64,000 nt of DNA from Norana najaformis (Eukaryota; Annelida; Clitellata; Crassiclitellata; Hormogastridae). Numbering within the stretch: position 1 is the stretch's first letter; each line of letters opens with the position of its first letter. A program made the position numbers and the translations under genes. Under the pieces are notes generated by a model. That model had not been told where the DNA came from. It did no database searches and was given only the letters and a program-made list of their open reading frames with translations. The stretch is taken from NCBI GenBank assembly GCA_964023275.1, contig OZ029916.1, positions 15,419,393 through 15,483,392 of the forward strand, in the 5' to 3' direction. Positions 23,260 to 33,937 of this stretch are shown here, piece by piece.

Positions 23260-23418
23260 ATGCATTCAGATAATGCATTCAGATAATGCATTCAGTTAAT
23301 GCATTCAGATAATGCATTCAGATAATGCACTCAGATAATGCATTCAGATAATGCATTCAGATAATGCATTCAGATAATGCATTCAGATAATGCATTCAGA
23401 TAATGCATTCAGATAATG
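23260..23418 (+). repeat. 13-bp minisatellite, about 12 units (ATGCATTCAGATA)
   Basis: Unit ATGCATTCAGATA repeats at a strict 13-base period with two single-base variants (TTAATG at unit 3-4, CACTCAG at unit 6). ATGCAT in each unit is self-complementary. Confidence 0.97.
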
Positions 23419-25046
23419 TCGATCGATAGTGGGAGGGAAGAGGACAAGGAGGGGAGGTTTGTCGCTGCTATTTGTAACTTTGTGCGATCGAATGAATATT
23501 GCGGAGTCTGCTCAGGTCTTCTACGACTCATAATATGATAGTCTTTGTTGTTTTGAAAAGACACTTGCACAAAAACAAGTTGAGTCTCTTTCTTGTTCCT
23601 TCTCAATCTGAAGACAATGTCAGGCTGAGGTGGTACACCTGTCAACAGGTAGCATTGGTGTCCTAAGTTGAGCTAGCGGTAATAATCGAAACATCGCATA
23701 GAGCAATGGCCAAAAGCTCACGTGACTTTTAAAATTTTTAATACGAGTACAGATTGTGAAATATCTTTTTATTTTAAGAGTATTAAGCAAGAGGCAACTG
23801 AAACTTACCACAGAAGATCAAATTGAGGAGGGAAGGAAAGAAGAGAAGAGTAAGTGGCAAAGCAGTTGGTCTTCCGAGAGGTGCACCGAGTAGGAGCCGG
23901 AGGTGGAAGGTTGATATTGATAACTGATCCCTGATTTATCTGTATAGGTCCGAGTGGGCTTTGTCAGCTGTGAAGTTAAAGAGGTACTTACCTAACTACT
24001 GTTATTGTCCACATCTTATAGCCAACACTACCAAGAGAAGGCCCCTATGCAAGTCGTTTTGGCTTCATAAAATATAAAACGCTGCAGATAAATTATGCAA
24101 CATCGTGCGGGCCAGCCGACCTTTCAAAGTTGTTTAGTATGATTCTTATACCATCCAGAACTTTATATTAGTTATATCTAGCTGAAGGTAGTTTTAGGGT
24201 CCTTATCAATGAACCAGAATTCCACCAAGCCATCTGCATGGCAAAGCTGATATTCAATACAGCATGTTACCTTCAAGCATAAAATTTCAAGTTTGATTTA
24301 CATCTTAAACATGTTTTAAAACTATAAAATTAACACAAGCACTGTTAATAATTAACACAAAGCACTCATGTATGTACATAATTTCTATGTATACATATAT
24401 ACAGAGAGAAAGCGAAACAGAGAGATGGCTGTGTGTAATATAGTGTACTATGCATGCTCTGGGACTGCTATGGTTTTTTGTCGTCTACAATGACCACAGC
24501 GGATATGGCACGAGAGGCTTGGAAGCTGCTCTGTTCACGACGACCTTAATCTCCACTTTCTCATTCTCCATCCTCCAGCTCTCCTCCTCCTCCTCCTCCT
24601 TCTCTTCCTCCTCTTACTCCTGCTTCTCCTTTTCTATTCCTCCTCTTCTTAATTGATCAGCCGTTGACGTGTGTGCATCGGCTAAAACTTGATGCCGCTC
24701 ATCCACGTACATCCATGAATTTTCTGCACATCTAAGCTCGTCCACCCTTCACTGCTTCCTTCCCTCTGCACCTCGGTCTAGTCTGACCTCTGTCTGTCTG
24801 GCTGGCTGTCTGTTTGTCTGTCTGTCTGTTTGTCTTCTGACTGTCTGTGCTCATATACTTGTACTGTAATTAGTTGGTCAGTCTCTACTCGACCTCAGGC
24901 CATCTGCAATTCTAATGAGAATACTAGTATATATTAAAATATATAAATATACGCTTATGCTGTAGGTAGCCTTATATTTATATATACACATGTGAACATA
25001 TAAGCAAATTTGAATGTGATGGAGGTTTGAACCGTAGTTGCGAAGT
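23419..25046. other. Intergenic DNA with (TCC)n at 24585-24650 and (CTGT)n at 24790-24835
   Basis: Two pyrimidine-type microsatellites; no gene supported. The stretch just before 25047 is probably promoter and 5' UTR of the next exon. Confidence 0.5.
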
Positions 25047-25268
25047 ATGGCGCTTCAGCCGATCGTCCATTTGCAGAGCCATGGATACCGATTGCCGGAC
25101 GATGCGGCAATTGGGCTAATATTATGGGAAGACCCGGGAAATATATGTGCCGCCGCTCAGTGTTCCATGGCTCACCCACCACAGGCTCCTGCTGAGGCAG
25201 ATTCTGCAGCAGAGCAATTGCATCCTGAGTCTGCGGCAGTCGTTCAATTTAACATAGATAATATTCTG
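25047..25268 (+). CDS. Probable first coding exon of an unrecognised gene
   Basis: An ATG at 25047 opens 74 codons: MALQPIVHLQSHGYRLPDDA..., then AIGLILWEDPGNICAAAQ, an Ala/Pro/Glu-rich stretch, and ...AVVQFNIDNIL just before GTATGACTG, a plausible donor in phase 0. Codon composition is balanced and unlike the AT-rich flanks. The sequence has no signal peptide and looks soluble. I do not recognise the family. A terminal exon at 28132-28280 on the same strand could belong to the same gene, but it needs a codon split after one base, so at least one more exon would be required. The LINE fragment at 26390-27090 would then sit in an intron. Confidence 0.5.
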
Positions 25269-26389
25269 GTATGACTGTCTGTATTTCTTCCTTCCTTCTT
25301 CTTTCTCTGTTTCTCAGTTCATCAGCGTTTGTTTGCACCTATGTTTGTATCTAATCTTTTATATAGCGCGTTTTAAGAACCTCTCAAAAGCGCTATCTCG
25401 GTCAGTCTGTCTCGTTCTATCGAATTTTCGATAGGTCCACCAAGTCTTCGCCTGCTTTTACTAATATATGTTTTACTTGCTTTCTATCTGCCTGTCTGTC
25501 TGCCTGTCTGTCTGTCTGTCTGCCTGTCTGTCTGTCGGTCCATCTGCATGTCCCTTGTGTAAACATCTGTGCAATTTGCTGTACTCGAGACAGCCAATAA
25601 ATATTAGCAAACGCCCTCGTGTTTTAAGAGATAACCACACTCAGTTGACTACCGCCATATGTAGGCGTTCGTGGGTGTTTGTTCCTCAATGACGTATTTA
25701 CAATATGTCTTAACCTCCCTAAATTTCTTGACCGCATCGAAGAGACATCGACTTTTTCAGTCAATAATATGACCAGCTTTCCTCTTCATTTTTCCTGGAA
25801 CCACGAAGTTTACCTTCCTGTCCGGCAGCGTGTGGGATAGGTGGGCTTCCACAGATAGGGCTATCATACCAGGAGGATTTTCCCGCGCGAGATGCTTCGC
25901 CAGTGCACAGTTATGCATGCTGCGTGCCTCCACTGCACACATGCTAAGGAGACACTTCGCTGTCTTATCAGTTAAAGCGTCAGTCAAAAAACAAACGCAA
26001 ATCTATTTTAGTTTTTATAGAACTTATACATATCTGTCTGATATAATTATATAGTCTAGGTCCTATATATGTGTGAGTGATATATTTAAATATATTTAAA
26101 TCATATATACACGAATAACAACACTTATATAGTTATGCTTTATGCAAGCAAGATATTTAAACTGAAACGAGTCTACACTTAGAAGAGCACTAAGCCTAAA
26201 TTGAAATTAATGTCATGCTTAAGCAAAATATGTGTCGAAGAGCAGATCTGGCGTCAAAGGCTAGGGACTGTTCAAAGCAGATCCAGCGAGATTGGAAAGC
26301 CTAATTTCCACCGCTTATTGTTCAAAGACAGCTGAGATAGGCAGGTCCAAGAGTCCAACGACGCCACTCATCTCTGTTCTGCGCCCTTT
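25269..26389. other. Probable intron or intergenic DNA with (CTGT)n at 25480-25545
   Basis: Holds a CTGT/CTGC microsatellite and a TTTATATAGCGCG word near 25357-25369. The open - strand frame at 25757-25987 (KCLLSMCAVEARSMHNCA...) is GC-richer than its surroundings but matches nothing I recognise. Confidence 0.4.
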
Positions 26390-27090
26390 CTTTTACTTCT
26401 TTGTAGCCCGTCTTCTTTCTTTATCCATCATCCAGTCCAACAGCATATTTCTTGATCTTCCTGGAACTTTCTTTCCCTCGATTCTTCCTTCAATTACTAT
26501 CATGAGGAGAGAATATCCACGTAGTATGTGACCAATCCAGTTCATTTGTCTCCTTATTGTAATGACATGTGTCCTTTCTTCATTTACCAAGAGCAGCACT
26601 TCCTTGTTTGCTTTATAATCCTTCCAGCTGATTTTGGCCAGTCTTCTCCATATCCACATTTCAAACGCCTCGCGTTTCTCAGTTTCTGCCTTTCCAATAG
26701 TCCATATCTCAGAGCCATACAGTGTTACACGACATGTGAGGTTTTTCACCACTTTTTTAAATCTAGATTCAGCATTTCTCTCAGAAGTTCTCCTCTCTTC
26801 CAGAATGCTTTTTTCCCATTGTTATTTTTCTCTTGATCTCTGAACTGCATATTCAGTCATCTGATACTAAATTTCCAAGATAACAAAACTGATTTACTTG
26901 TTCAATTCTTGTACCATCGACTACATTAGTTATTCTTTTGCCTTCGCATTTACTCAATCTCATCGCCTTTGTTTTCTTTCTATTTATCTTCAAACCATAT
27001 TCCTCCGATTTTTTGTTCAGAGCATCCATTATTATTCTTTATAGTACAGGATTGGTACCTGCTATCACTGCCTAGGCATCTTCAAATAAT
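26390..27090 (-). mobile_element. LINE reverse-transcriptase 3' fragment, degraded
   Basis: On -, LNKKSEEYGLKINRKKTKAM, then NVVDGTRIEQVNQFCYLGN, then TLYGSEIWTIGKAETEKREA, MNWIGHILRG and a C-terminal PGRSRNMLLDWMMD. This is the post-catalytic half of a non-LTR reverse transcriptase. The tail RxRxMLLDWxM matches the element at 10123-13200, so they are the same family. Stops and a frameshift near 26760-27050 break it; the catalytic FADD is not preserved. Confidence 0.82.
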
Positions 27091-28131
27091 ATGGCATTTA
27101 CCAGATTCCAATCATGTTGGCCATCAGGATAAATTTATCGTATCTGTCTGCCTCTCTACCTATCTGCCTGTACAAGTCCTTCTGCCCGTCTGCCGCTGTC
27201 CGCCTGTGTGGAACTTCGAGTGCCCTTCTATTCGACTAGGGTATCAGTAGCTATGTCCAACAAACTGTATACGGATCAATACATTAGGCTTATATAAAGG
27301 TCAGTAGACTATATGTGGGACAACCCGCTATATTCATGTCAACATACCTTAGACAGGTCAACACACTATATGCATGTCAACACATACACTATATGAGTGT
27401 CAACACATGAAGTACCATAGTCAGGTTACAGATGGCGGCTTGCTTCCGTGAATAAGACATTGACAAACACCGTGAAGTTGAGCAACATAGAGAATCCGAT
27501 GCTTTTGAATAGCTGAGTAAACTACAGTAATTTAAGCTAACAGACTATATGAATAAGCTTCCAAAAATGTCGCTCTTCTACTCTTTGCTTATGGTATTTA
27601 TTACCGCCAGCTTAGCAGAGAAAAATTGGGGAAATCCTAACTCCTAACAATAGTCATCGAAGTAGAAAGTGCCAAAGAAATCTTTAGAATAACGTACCAA
27701 TGTGCATTTGGCTATCATTCTGTCCTCACTATTTGCAGCTACGTTTCTCGTGACCTAAAAATACAAATTACTGAATAAAGTAAATAAATTATTGTCAGCT
27801 GGTTGCTAGACGACGAAGCATTTCTAAAACGACCGTTTCATGTATTTTGCGCAGGCCTAATGTGCACATTTTAAGATGGCTTCCCATCTTAACTACGGAC
27901 ATGAGTTTTCCAGCTGCAATAGATTCCCTCCACATGCATAGAATAAAGTGCTTAACTTGAGACTTAGATAATCCTAAAACTTAATATGCAATATCGACCT
28001 TGTATCCCAGGGATTGCTTTCTAATTTGTGTCGGCAGATAGGCTTAGTCCGCAAGATGCCCTTTAACGACTTCAGCTTTCCTTGTAATAAACGAAACCTC
28101 AGAACTAAAAAGTGTTTCCTTTTTCCAACAG
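27091..28131. other. Probable intron or intergenic DNA
   Basis: Repeated short words such as ATATGCATGTCAACACAT (27300-27410) are present. I searched for an exon that would join 25268 to 28132 in phase and found none I would support. Confidence 0.4.
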
Positions 28132-28280
28132 GAGCAGCATATTTTTTCGTAGGTCACAGTATTTACCTGATTAGTGCCTTCTTGGCCCTGGGAGTGTGTG
28201 CTCATGACGCTATGCACATAAGTGACCTTGAGGATGTAATTCAGCCGGTGATCCGCAGAAAATTTTCCAGAACTTTATGA
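28132..28280 (+). CDS. Probable terminal exon with one transmembrane segment, unrecognised gene
   Basis: A good acceptor (TTTTTCCAACAG) precedes a frame reading (G)AAYFFVGHSIYLISAFLALG, then VCAHDAMHISDLEDVIQP and VIRRKFSRTL followed by TGA. The hydrophobic stretch is long enough to span a membrane and is followed by an amphipathic, basic tail. The first codon is split after one base. The family is not recognised. It may be the 3' exon of the gene starting at 25047; the intervening exon is missing. Confidence 0.45.
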
Positions 28281-29410
28281 ATTATACAGAGACGTTAATC
28301 CCGATGGCGAGACGCTAAATTTCTGTTGTCAGTGTCGGCCGATGGAGACTCCCTGACAGAATAGCAATCAACTGAATAGGCGAATACTGACATTACCCAT
28401 ACTCAGCTGCCGCCGTCTGACAATTAATTGAAACAATGGCAGTATGTTGATTATAAGGAAGTGGCTGGAATCAACTGGAATGATTTTCGGCAACTATCGA
28501 AATGGCAGTCACTAGCTACAGACAGAAGTGTGATGCAGAGAGAGTGGTTGGTGATTAGGCAAATGGGAAAAGCAATTTGTTGGAAACCGACGGTTAAGTA
28601 GCGTACTATGAATCAAGCCTTTCACCTCAGTGTCTGGAGTTCGAGCTCTATTGTGACATACGAAATCTACAGTTCGTTGTCTAAACATGTATCACGCACT
28701 GATCTGACTTTCCCATCGGCGGATTTTGGTTCAACCTAGAATTCAGTCATTTCCAGGACCAACCACTTGACGACTTCAATCAACAGACAGCGGAGTGAAA
28801 TAAATGACTGACTGATTTACTTTAGACCAAAGCCACACCTTAGTAAGGCTCTCATCATCATCATCATCAGTGGCATGCCTATTTCCGGAGCATTGCCGAT
28901 TCCACGACTGTGCCAAATCCTGGTCCTGGGTACGTCTCCATGATGTGTGTAGCCCAGAGTTCAATAGTGTAAAAAATCCCCCTCCACCGTCTGGGTCCAT
29001 ATGTCTTTCGACTGGTCTCTTCCAGGCCTTCGTGGCGCCTACTTTAGACATTAGGCTGCTTACTTTAGATCTTACTTGGCCTAGAGTAAATCTGTGCTGA
29101 TAACGAACAGATCAATCTAATCTGACGGTAGAGCCATTATTGCAATGAATGATGTGTCAATCAAAACCATTTATGCAAGCGCAGTATTGCACACATACTA
29201 AGTGCTTGCAGGGAGCGGTTTTATACCCATACATTGAATGTAGGCCTACTACTGCAGTATAGCAGAGCCTTACACTACAGTCAGTTTGTCTATTAGTCTG
29301 TCTTTCTGAGGGTCGTGCATGTGTCTTAAATCAATTTCTTTCTGGTTGTCGTATAGGAAGAGAGCCCAGCGTTCTATATTCCCGAATACGAAACCACCGA
29401 GCCCATCATC
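28281..29410. other. Intergenic DNA with a possible 5'-truncated retroelement at 28850-29090 (-)
   Basis: On - the segment 29060-28855 ends in a (GAT)n tail (28855-28870, (ATC)n on +) after a sequence reading WKRPVERHMDPDGGG..., suggesting a retroposed 3' end. The B-box-like TGGAGTTCGAGCTC at 28636 lacks a convincing A box. Confidence 0.35.
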
Positions 29411-29713
29411 TCATAAGCAAGCATGTTGACCCATCCACGGAGCAAAGAGAGAGATTGTGGACGATAAATATTCACAAGTGTTTTTGTCATGAATTAGAGT
29501 AGCAGCCAGGACCTCAAATGACCTGGGTGCCGTAATAAGCGAAATGAACCTATACAGTAGCAGATAGGAACGAGAAAGAAAAGCTAGTTTCCCACCTTTA
29601 CCACTGCACCGAGGCTTATTCAGCACAGAGAAGGCTGGAGTAGTAAGGTTAGAAATGAATGCAGGTGCGTCAATAGGTTGAAGCCAGGTCTCAGTAAGAG
29701 CAAGTATATGCAA
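29411..29713 (-). mobile_element. LINE APE-endonuclease fragment, degraded
   Basis: The frame begins HILALTETWLQPIDAPAF, the conserved second block of apurinic-like endonucleases of CR1/L2-type LINEs (the Glu of LTETWL is a metal ligand). Downstream SRSYLLLYRFISL and SFEVLAATL keep the expected order. The remaining element is not continuous. Confidence 0.7.
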
Positions 29714-29872
29714 GGAATGAACACAAGGAGAATTATTTAGGACAGCAGTTTTATTTCGAAGGGGACAAGTGTTTTAATTGAACACTGTCCAAACTCTGAA
29801 GTCTGGCTGGTCCAGGATTTATTTCAACATCAGCAGCCAGAAAAGCAACAGAAACAGTTACATAGACAACTC

Positions 29873-30199
29873 ATGACTTGCAGCCGAAATGTTCTACACG
29901 AATTTACACCGAAGACGCAAAATAATGTTACTATTGGGGGGCAATGGATCAGCGTTCTCGTCGCGCCCCTCGTCAGTACCCAGATGCAAGCAATTGCATC
30001 TGGGGAAGCTAATGATCCAACCAGCAGGACTGAATTCAATTACATCATGAATCCCAGTCACACGCTTACAGCAGACCCCGACAAGCCGCTGCCCAGTGAC
30101 TTTCAAGCCATAGGGCCGGCGTTTCGAGTGTTACAACTCAATGTTGAGGGTCTGTCGGCTGCCAAGCGCACATGTTACTATTATCCATTAGCGGACTAA
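29873..30199 (+). mobile_element. Start of another LINE ORF (endonuclease N-terminus), truncated
   Basis: On + the frame ends FRVLQLNVEGLSAAKRT, the opening motif (Q-LN-EGLS--K) of a LINE endonuclease. Its ORF is cut within a few codons (CYYYPLAD and stop). It is opposite in strand to the preceding LINE fragment. Family-level call only. Confidence 0.55.
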
Positions 30200-30305
30200 A
30201 TTGAAAACGCAACACCAAGAACTAGATAAAATGAAGGGTTAAAGTCTTGTGCATAAGACACCGGCGCCTTGGAAGTTGCTAACTAATAAGTGATAATAGT
30301 AATAG

Positions 30306-30376
30306 ATGCATGCATACATACACACGCATACATACTACATACATATATACATACATATATACATACGTACATAAAT
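30306..30376 (+). repeat. (ATAC)n/(ATGC)n microsatellite
   Basis: Imperfect CATA/TACA repeat. Confidence 0.9.
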
Positions 30377-30623
30377 ACATGTAATTCCTAAGCATTTCCT
30401 TCAACGTCTGTCCTTGGCTAGCTTACTTATTACCCTTGCTGCCTCGCCATCTACAGGTCGGCCTGTGCCTTTGTCTGTCCTGCCCTCGAGTGATCGTCCT
30501 TCGTGACCTAAGGCGTGTTCCTCTGCTTGTCTCACACTTTGTCTCGCTGTCAATGCCTGTCTGTTTCGTCATTTTGTTTTTTTTGCAGCAGATTTGTGTT
30601 TCCTCTCTTTGTTTCTTCTTTGT

Positions 30624-30712
30624 GAATGCACCGAGATTAAGCAGCGCTGAGCCGGGTTAGTGCGTGGATGGGTGATCATGCGTAAATCAGACAGGGTGCT
30701 GTAATTTCTTTG
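30624..30712 (+). mobile_element. 5S-rRNA-derived sequence (5S pseudogene or SINE3-type head)
   Basis: GAATGCACCG at 30624-30633, then AGATTAAGCAGCGCTGAGCC, GGGTTAGTGCGTGGATGGGTGA and GGGTGCTGTA follow the order of eukaryotic 5S rRNA, including box A (AGATTAAGC), the intermediate element (GTGGATGGGTGA) and the 3' GGGTGCTGTA. About 18 bases expected between GCACCG and AGATTAAGC are missing, and the first 20 or so bases of 5S are not recognisable. This excludes a working 5S gene. What follows the 5S-like part may be the SINE body (30713-30810). Confidence 0.72.
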
Positions 30713-30812
30713 CGACCCTCAGGTGTGTTCGATAAAGTGCGTCTGGCTTACTCAGCGGACTGCGCAGCCTAATTAATTATTCGACAGTAAATCATAAGAC
30801 TCAGTGCCCTTT

Positions 30813-31661
30813 CTCCAGTTAACGTTACGCTATAAATCGAACGAATAGACTATACAATTCGAAACTAGATCAAATCAAAACTTCAGAGGTTCCTGACACT
30901 TCTAGCGAAGGCTTTTCCGCTTTTCGCTCTTATCAGACTATTACGAGAGCACTAGGACAAAATACCCACAGGCAGAATAATGTCTCATAATAAAATGTTC
31001 TATGCATCACAATACGACTTGAGCTTTTCGTGTCACATCAAATCACCCTATACTAAAATGTATGTTAGTTAAGATTTGAACTGACTAACAATGTCTGTGT
31101 TAGTCGGTGGTCCTGGGCACAGCCTCTGTTCAGGGGTCACTGAAGGGCGCTACCATAATGAGTCTCTTACAGTTGGTTTATTGGGAGGGTGGTCACGGCA
31201 ACTTTCAGATTGCCTTCCATGTTCTTTTGTGTTTTCAAATGCAGTGTGTCATATGGGGCAAATGTTTCATTTACGAAGATTCTTAGTGTACTATGGATGT
31301 AGGGAAACCAAGAACTCGCTTTTCTCAAGTCCACCTATTCACTTTATGACACTTGTTGCAAATGTAAACCAATAATCATATCTGCAAGAAAATACCAGCT
31401 TGTTATTCAAGCCGAAACGAACTAGTTGAATATTAGCTGTCTCTCACGATTTAATTCATTAATTTATATTATGAATTTAAATTCAATAAACCATTTAGTC
31501 ATTCGTTCACTCGCTCATTCACTCGCGGATCACGCACATACAGAAAGCCGACATACCCCCAAGACAGTCGCAGGCAGAGACTGAGAGGAAGAGATTGACA
31601 GAAAGGGAGGGAGGGATCAATGAGGTTATATTTCTCCAAAATGGTGACGATCAACTGTGGG
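30813..31661. other. Intergenic DNA, no gene recognised
   Basis: The open + frame at 31091-31375 has no recognised motif; no other feature is supported. Confidence 0.45.
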
Positions 31662-31710
31662 TTTATTATTATTATTACTACTTCTACTATTACTATTATT
31701 ATTATATTAG
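31662..31710 (+). repeat. (ATT)n microsatellite, probable LINE tail
   Basis: TTA/ATT triplets with ACT interruptions, lying at the 3' end of the following - strand LINE fragment. Confidence 0.85.
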
Positions 31711-32507
31711 TAACTTCTATCGTGTCAGTGTCTAATGCACAAGGCGTCAACAGATGGCACCAAAGCTAAGCCGCAATCACATCAATATCTAGAAGGTCAG
31801 TCCAGTAAGATAGAGAGGCATCCTTTCGTGAATCAGCAATTTGACAAAGTTAAGTTTTAAGTTGAGAACGGAATGACACAATCGAAGTCGAAAAGACACA
31901 TTGAACAGAACGATCAACGACCAGGGAAGAGTTCTTATATCTATTTCCAGAAACAGAAAAAGCTCATTCACCAAGGATAGTCCTAGTCTTACCCATCACC
32001 AGAGAAAGACAATCAGATGACCTGGTTGAATACTGATGAATTTGATGACTGAAGACTTATTTTCAGTTGGCCAGATTTCAATATTTTATAAACTTTAAGC
32101 ATCAATTCGATATAAATCATTTGCAGAACAGGAAGCCAATGTAAAGATTTAAGCACAGAGGTTATATGCTCATAGTCTGAGTTATTAGTTTTGGCTATAA
32201 CTAAACAGTTCTGAACTCTCTGGAGTTTCTGCATAGTTGACTTCGAATGATAGAAAACGCTCGTAGCCATCGACACGACCAGCAGAAGAGCAAACCAAGT
32301 CTTATCTGTCTGAAACGCGTGCCTTTCCTTCTGCATCACAAAATGACCTGAACCCGACATATTTGTATATGCAAATGAATGAGATTCTCTGCGGGTGACG
32401 AGATGCCAAGATTGCGTGCCAGCCGTTCGATTATCCATCGCTTCCCTCAACTTTGAGAGTGTTGCCCTTTCATACATTCCTATGCCTTCCTTTCCTTTCC
32501 TTTCCAT
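31711..32507 (-). mobile_element. L2/CR1-like LINE 3' fragment, degraded
   Basis: On -, STMQKLQRVQNCLVIAKTNN, then HITSVLKSLHWLPVLQMIYI and, in another frame, AFSVSGNRYKNSS... with SFRSQLKT. This is the conserved C-terminal block series (QKLQRVQN-A, H-TP-L-SLHWLPV--RI-YK, FS----WN-LP, FKS-LKT) of L2/CR1-type reverse transcriptases. Stops and frame changes show it is dead. It ends in the ATT-rich tail at 31662-31710. Confidence 0.8.
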
Positions 32508-33333
32508 TCCAATGAGTTGTTGTTTAGTTTATCTGTTTATTTATTCTTATCTTATTTTCTGACATTATTTGTTTAATTCAATTTCGCTTTTATTTCTTTT
32601 ATGATATCATTAGTTTTAATTTCATTTCTTTAAGTTTCTTCTATTTCTTTTCTCTTTATTGCGATTGCTTCACATCTATTTATTGCCAGTTCATATTATT
32701 TCCATGTTTTTTCTTCTTCTTTTCCCATCTTTTAATTTTCTGGTTCTATTCTTTGCTTCTCGTTGCCTCTATTCACATAAATTTCACTCTATCTTGATTG
32801 TATTCAATTCCTAATTTCTAGAGAAAGCGCTTCAGTCTTTGAATTATCCGACCGATCGTTGAGTGTCATTAAGAATTAACGGAACAAATGCGACAGCGTC
32901 CATTAGCACCTCTGTCCGACCACCAACCTCTCTGTCCCACCAAATGCGTCGCCCAGTGGAAGTTAAGTCCAAGGAATTGCGACCGTCGGGAACCCTTGGT
33001 TTTATCTTCGAGCGCGATTTGCAAAGACGTCGACGTGCCTTCAAAAGATGTAAATCTCGCCAATGCAGCATCGGCTTCAAATTTGTCTGTCCGGAAAATC
33101 GAGAGTAATTGACCTGATACTGGATCGATTCACCCCTTCCCAGCACCACCGCTGTCTGTGTCTGCCCTTCTGCATCACCTCACTCCGCCAATCCGCCAAT
33201 AATTGTCTTACCCTCCTTCCACTCCACTCTAAGACTTGACGGACAGAGACGGCGACAGAGACATCGTAGCCAAATCAAGCACCGCTCAGGTTATTACTAA
33301 GGAAGTAAATAAGCCAGCTGAAGAAGATGAGTC
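32508..33333. other. Intergenic DNA; GC-richer island 32880-33110
   Basis: 32508-32830 is AT-rich. Between 32863 and 33108 all frames are long for their context and GC is raised. A + frame reads RINGTNATASISTSVRPPTS... and ends CPENRE with a stop. No domain was recognised; it could be an old transposon or an unlinked exon. Confidence 0.35.
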
Positions 33334-33937
33334 TTAATTTGAAAATGAAATGTCACGAGAGACTAAGCAGAAAAAAACAGACGCAGGTACATAGTTCCAA
33401 AATTTGGGTCCAGCAACTAAAATAGCTTTTCCATCAGTAACAGTACTAGTGTTTGGCACAACCAGAGAAAGGCAATCAAATGATATGGTTGAATAAGGGC
33501 AAGTCTGGGGCGTGATGACTGATTCTAAGCACCGTGGTACCCCAGAGTTCAATGTTTTGCAAACTATAAGCCCCAATTTCAAACATATACCTTGCTGAAC
33601 AGTAAGCCAATACGAAGATTAAATTACAAAGGTTATATTGTGCTCATGCATCGAAGTATCAGTTATGGCTCTAGCCAAAGAGTTATTAACTCTCCAGAGG
33701 TTCTGCATGTTTGACTGTGATATTAACAAAAAGCGAGTTACAGTAGTCTGGGCGACTGGAGACCAGTGCGTTTGCCACATATATCCTGGAAGACTTAGAG
33801 ATATAATGCCTAGTTCTGCGAAAGTCACGAATATACGTATATGATGAATTATACATGCCATTTGCATAGTCGGTGAGAAACATAGTATAATTCACAACGC
33901 CCAAGTTATGAGCTTGACCTGAATAAGAAAAGGCCAA
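33334..33937 (-). mobile_element. L2/CR1-like LINE 3' fragment, degraded
   Basis: Frames on - give ALVSSRPDYCNSLFVNITVK, then NNSLARAITDT, then LGLIVCKTLNSGVPRCLESV and CLSLVVPNTSTVTDGKAILV followed by GPKFWNYVPA. These are the DYCNSLL, ARA-T, L--Y--LN---P and F----P--WN-LP blocks of L2/CR1 elements, in the right order but in three different frames. Confidence 0.8.

Noticed and set aside
28575..28660. SINE head suggested by TGGAGTTCGAGCTC
   Set aside because: Only a B-box-like word; the upstream A box is not convincing.
30624..30712. Functional 5S rRNA gene
   Set aside because: About 18 internal bases and the 5' portion are missing.
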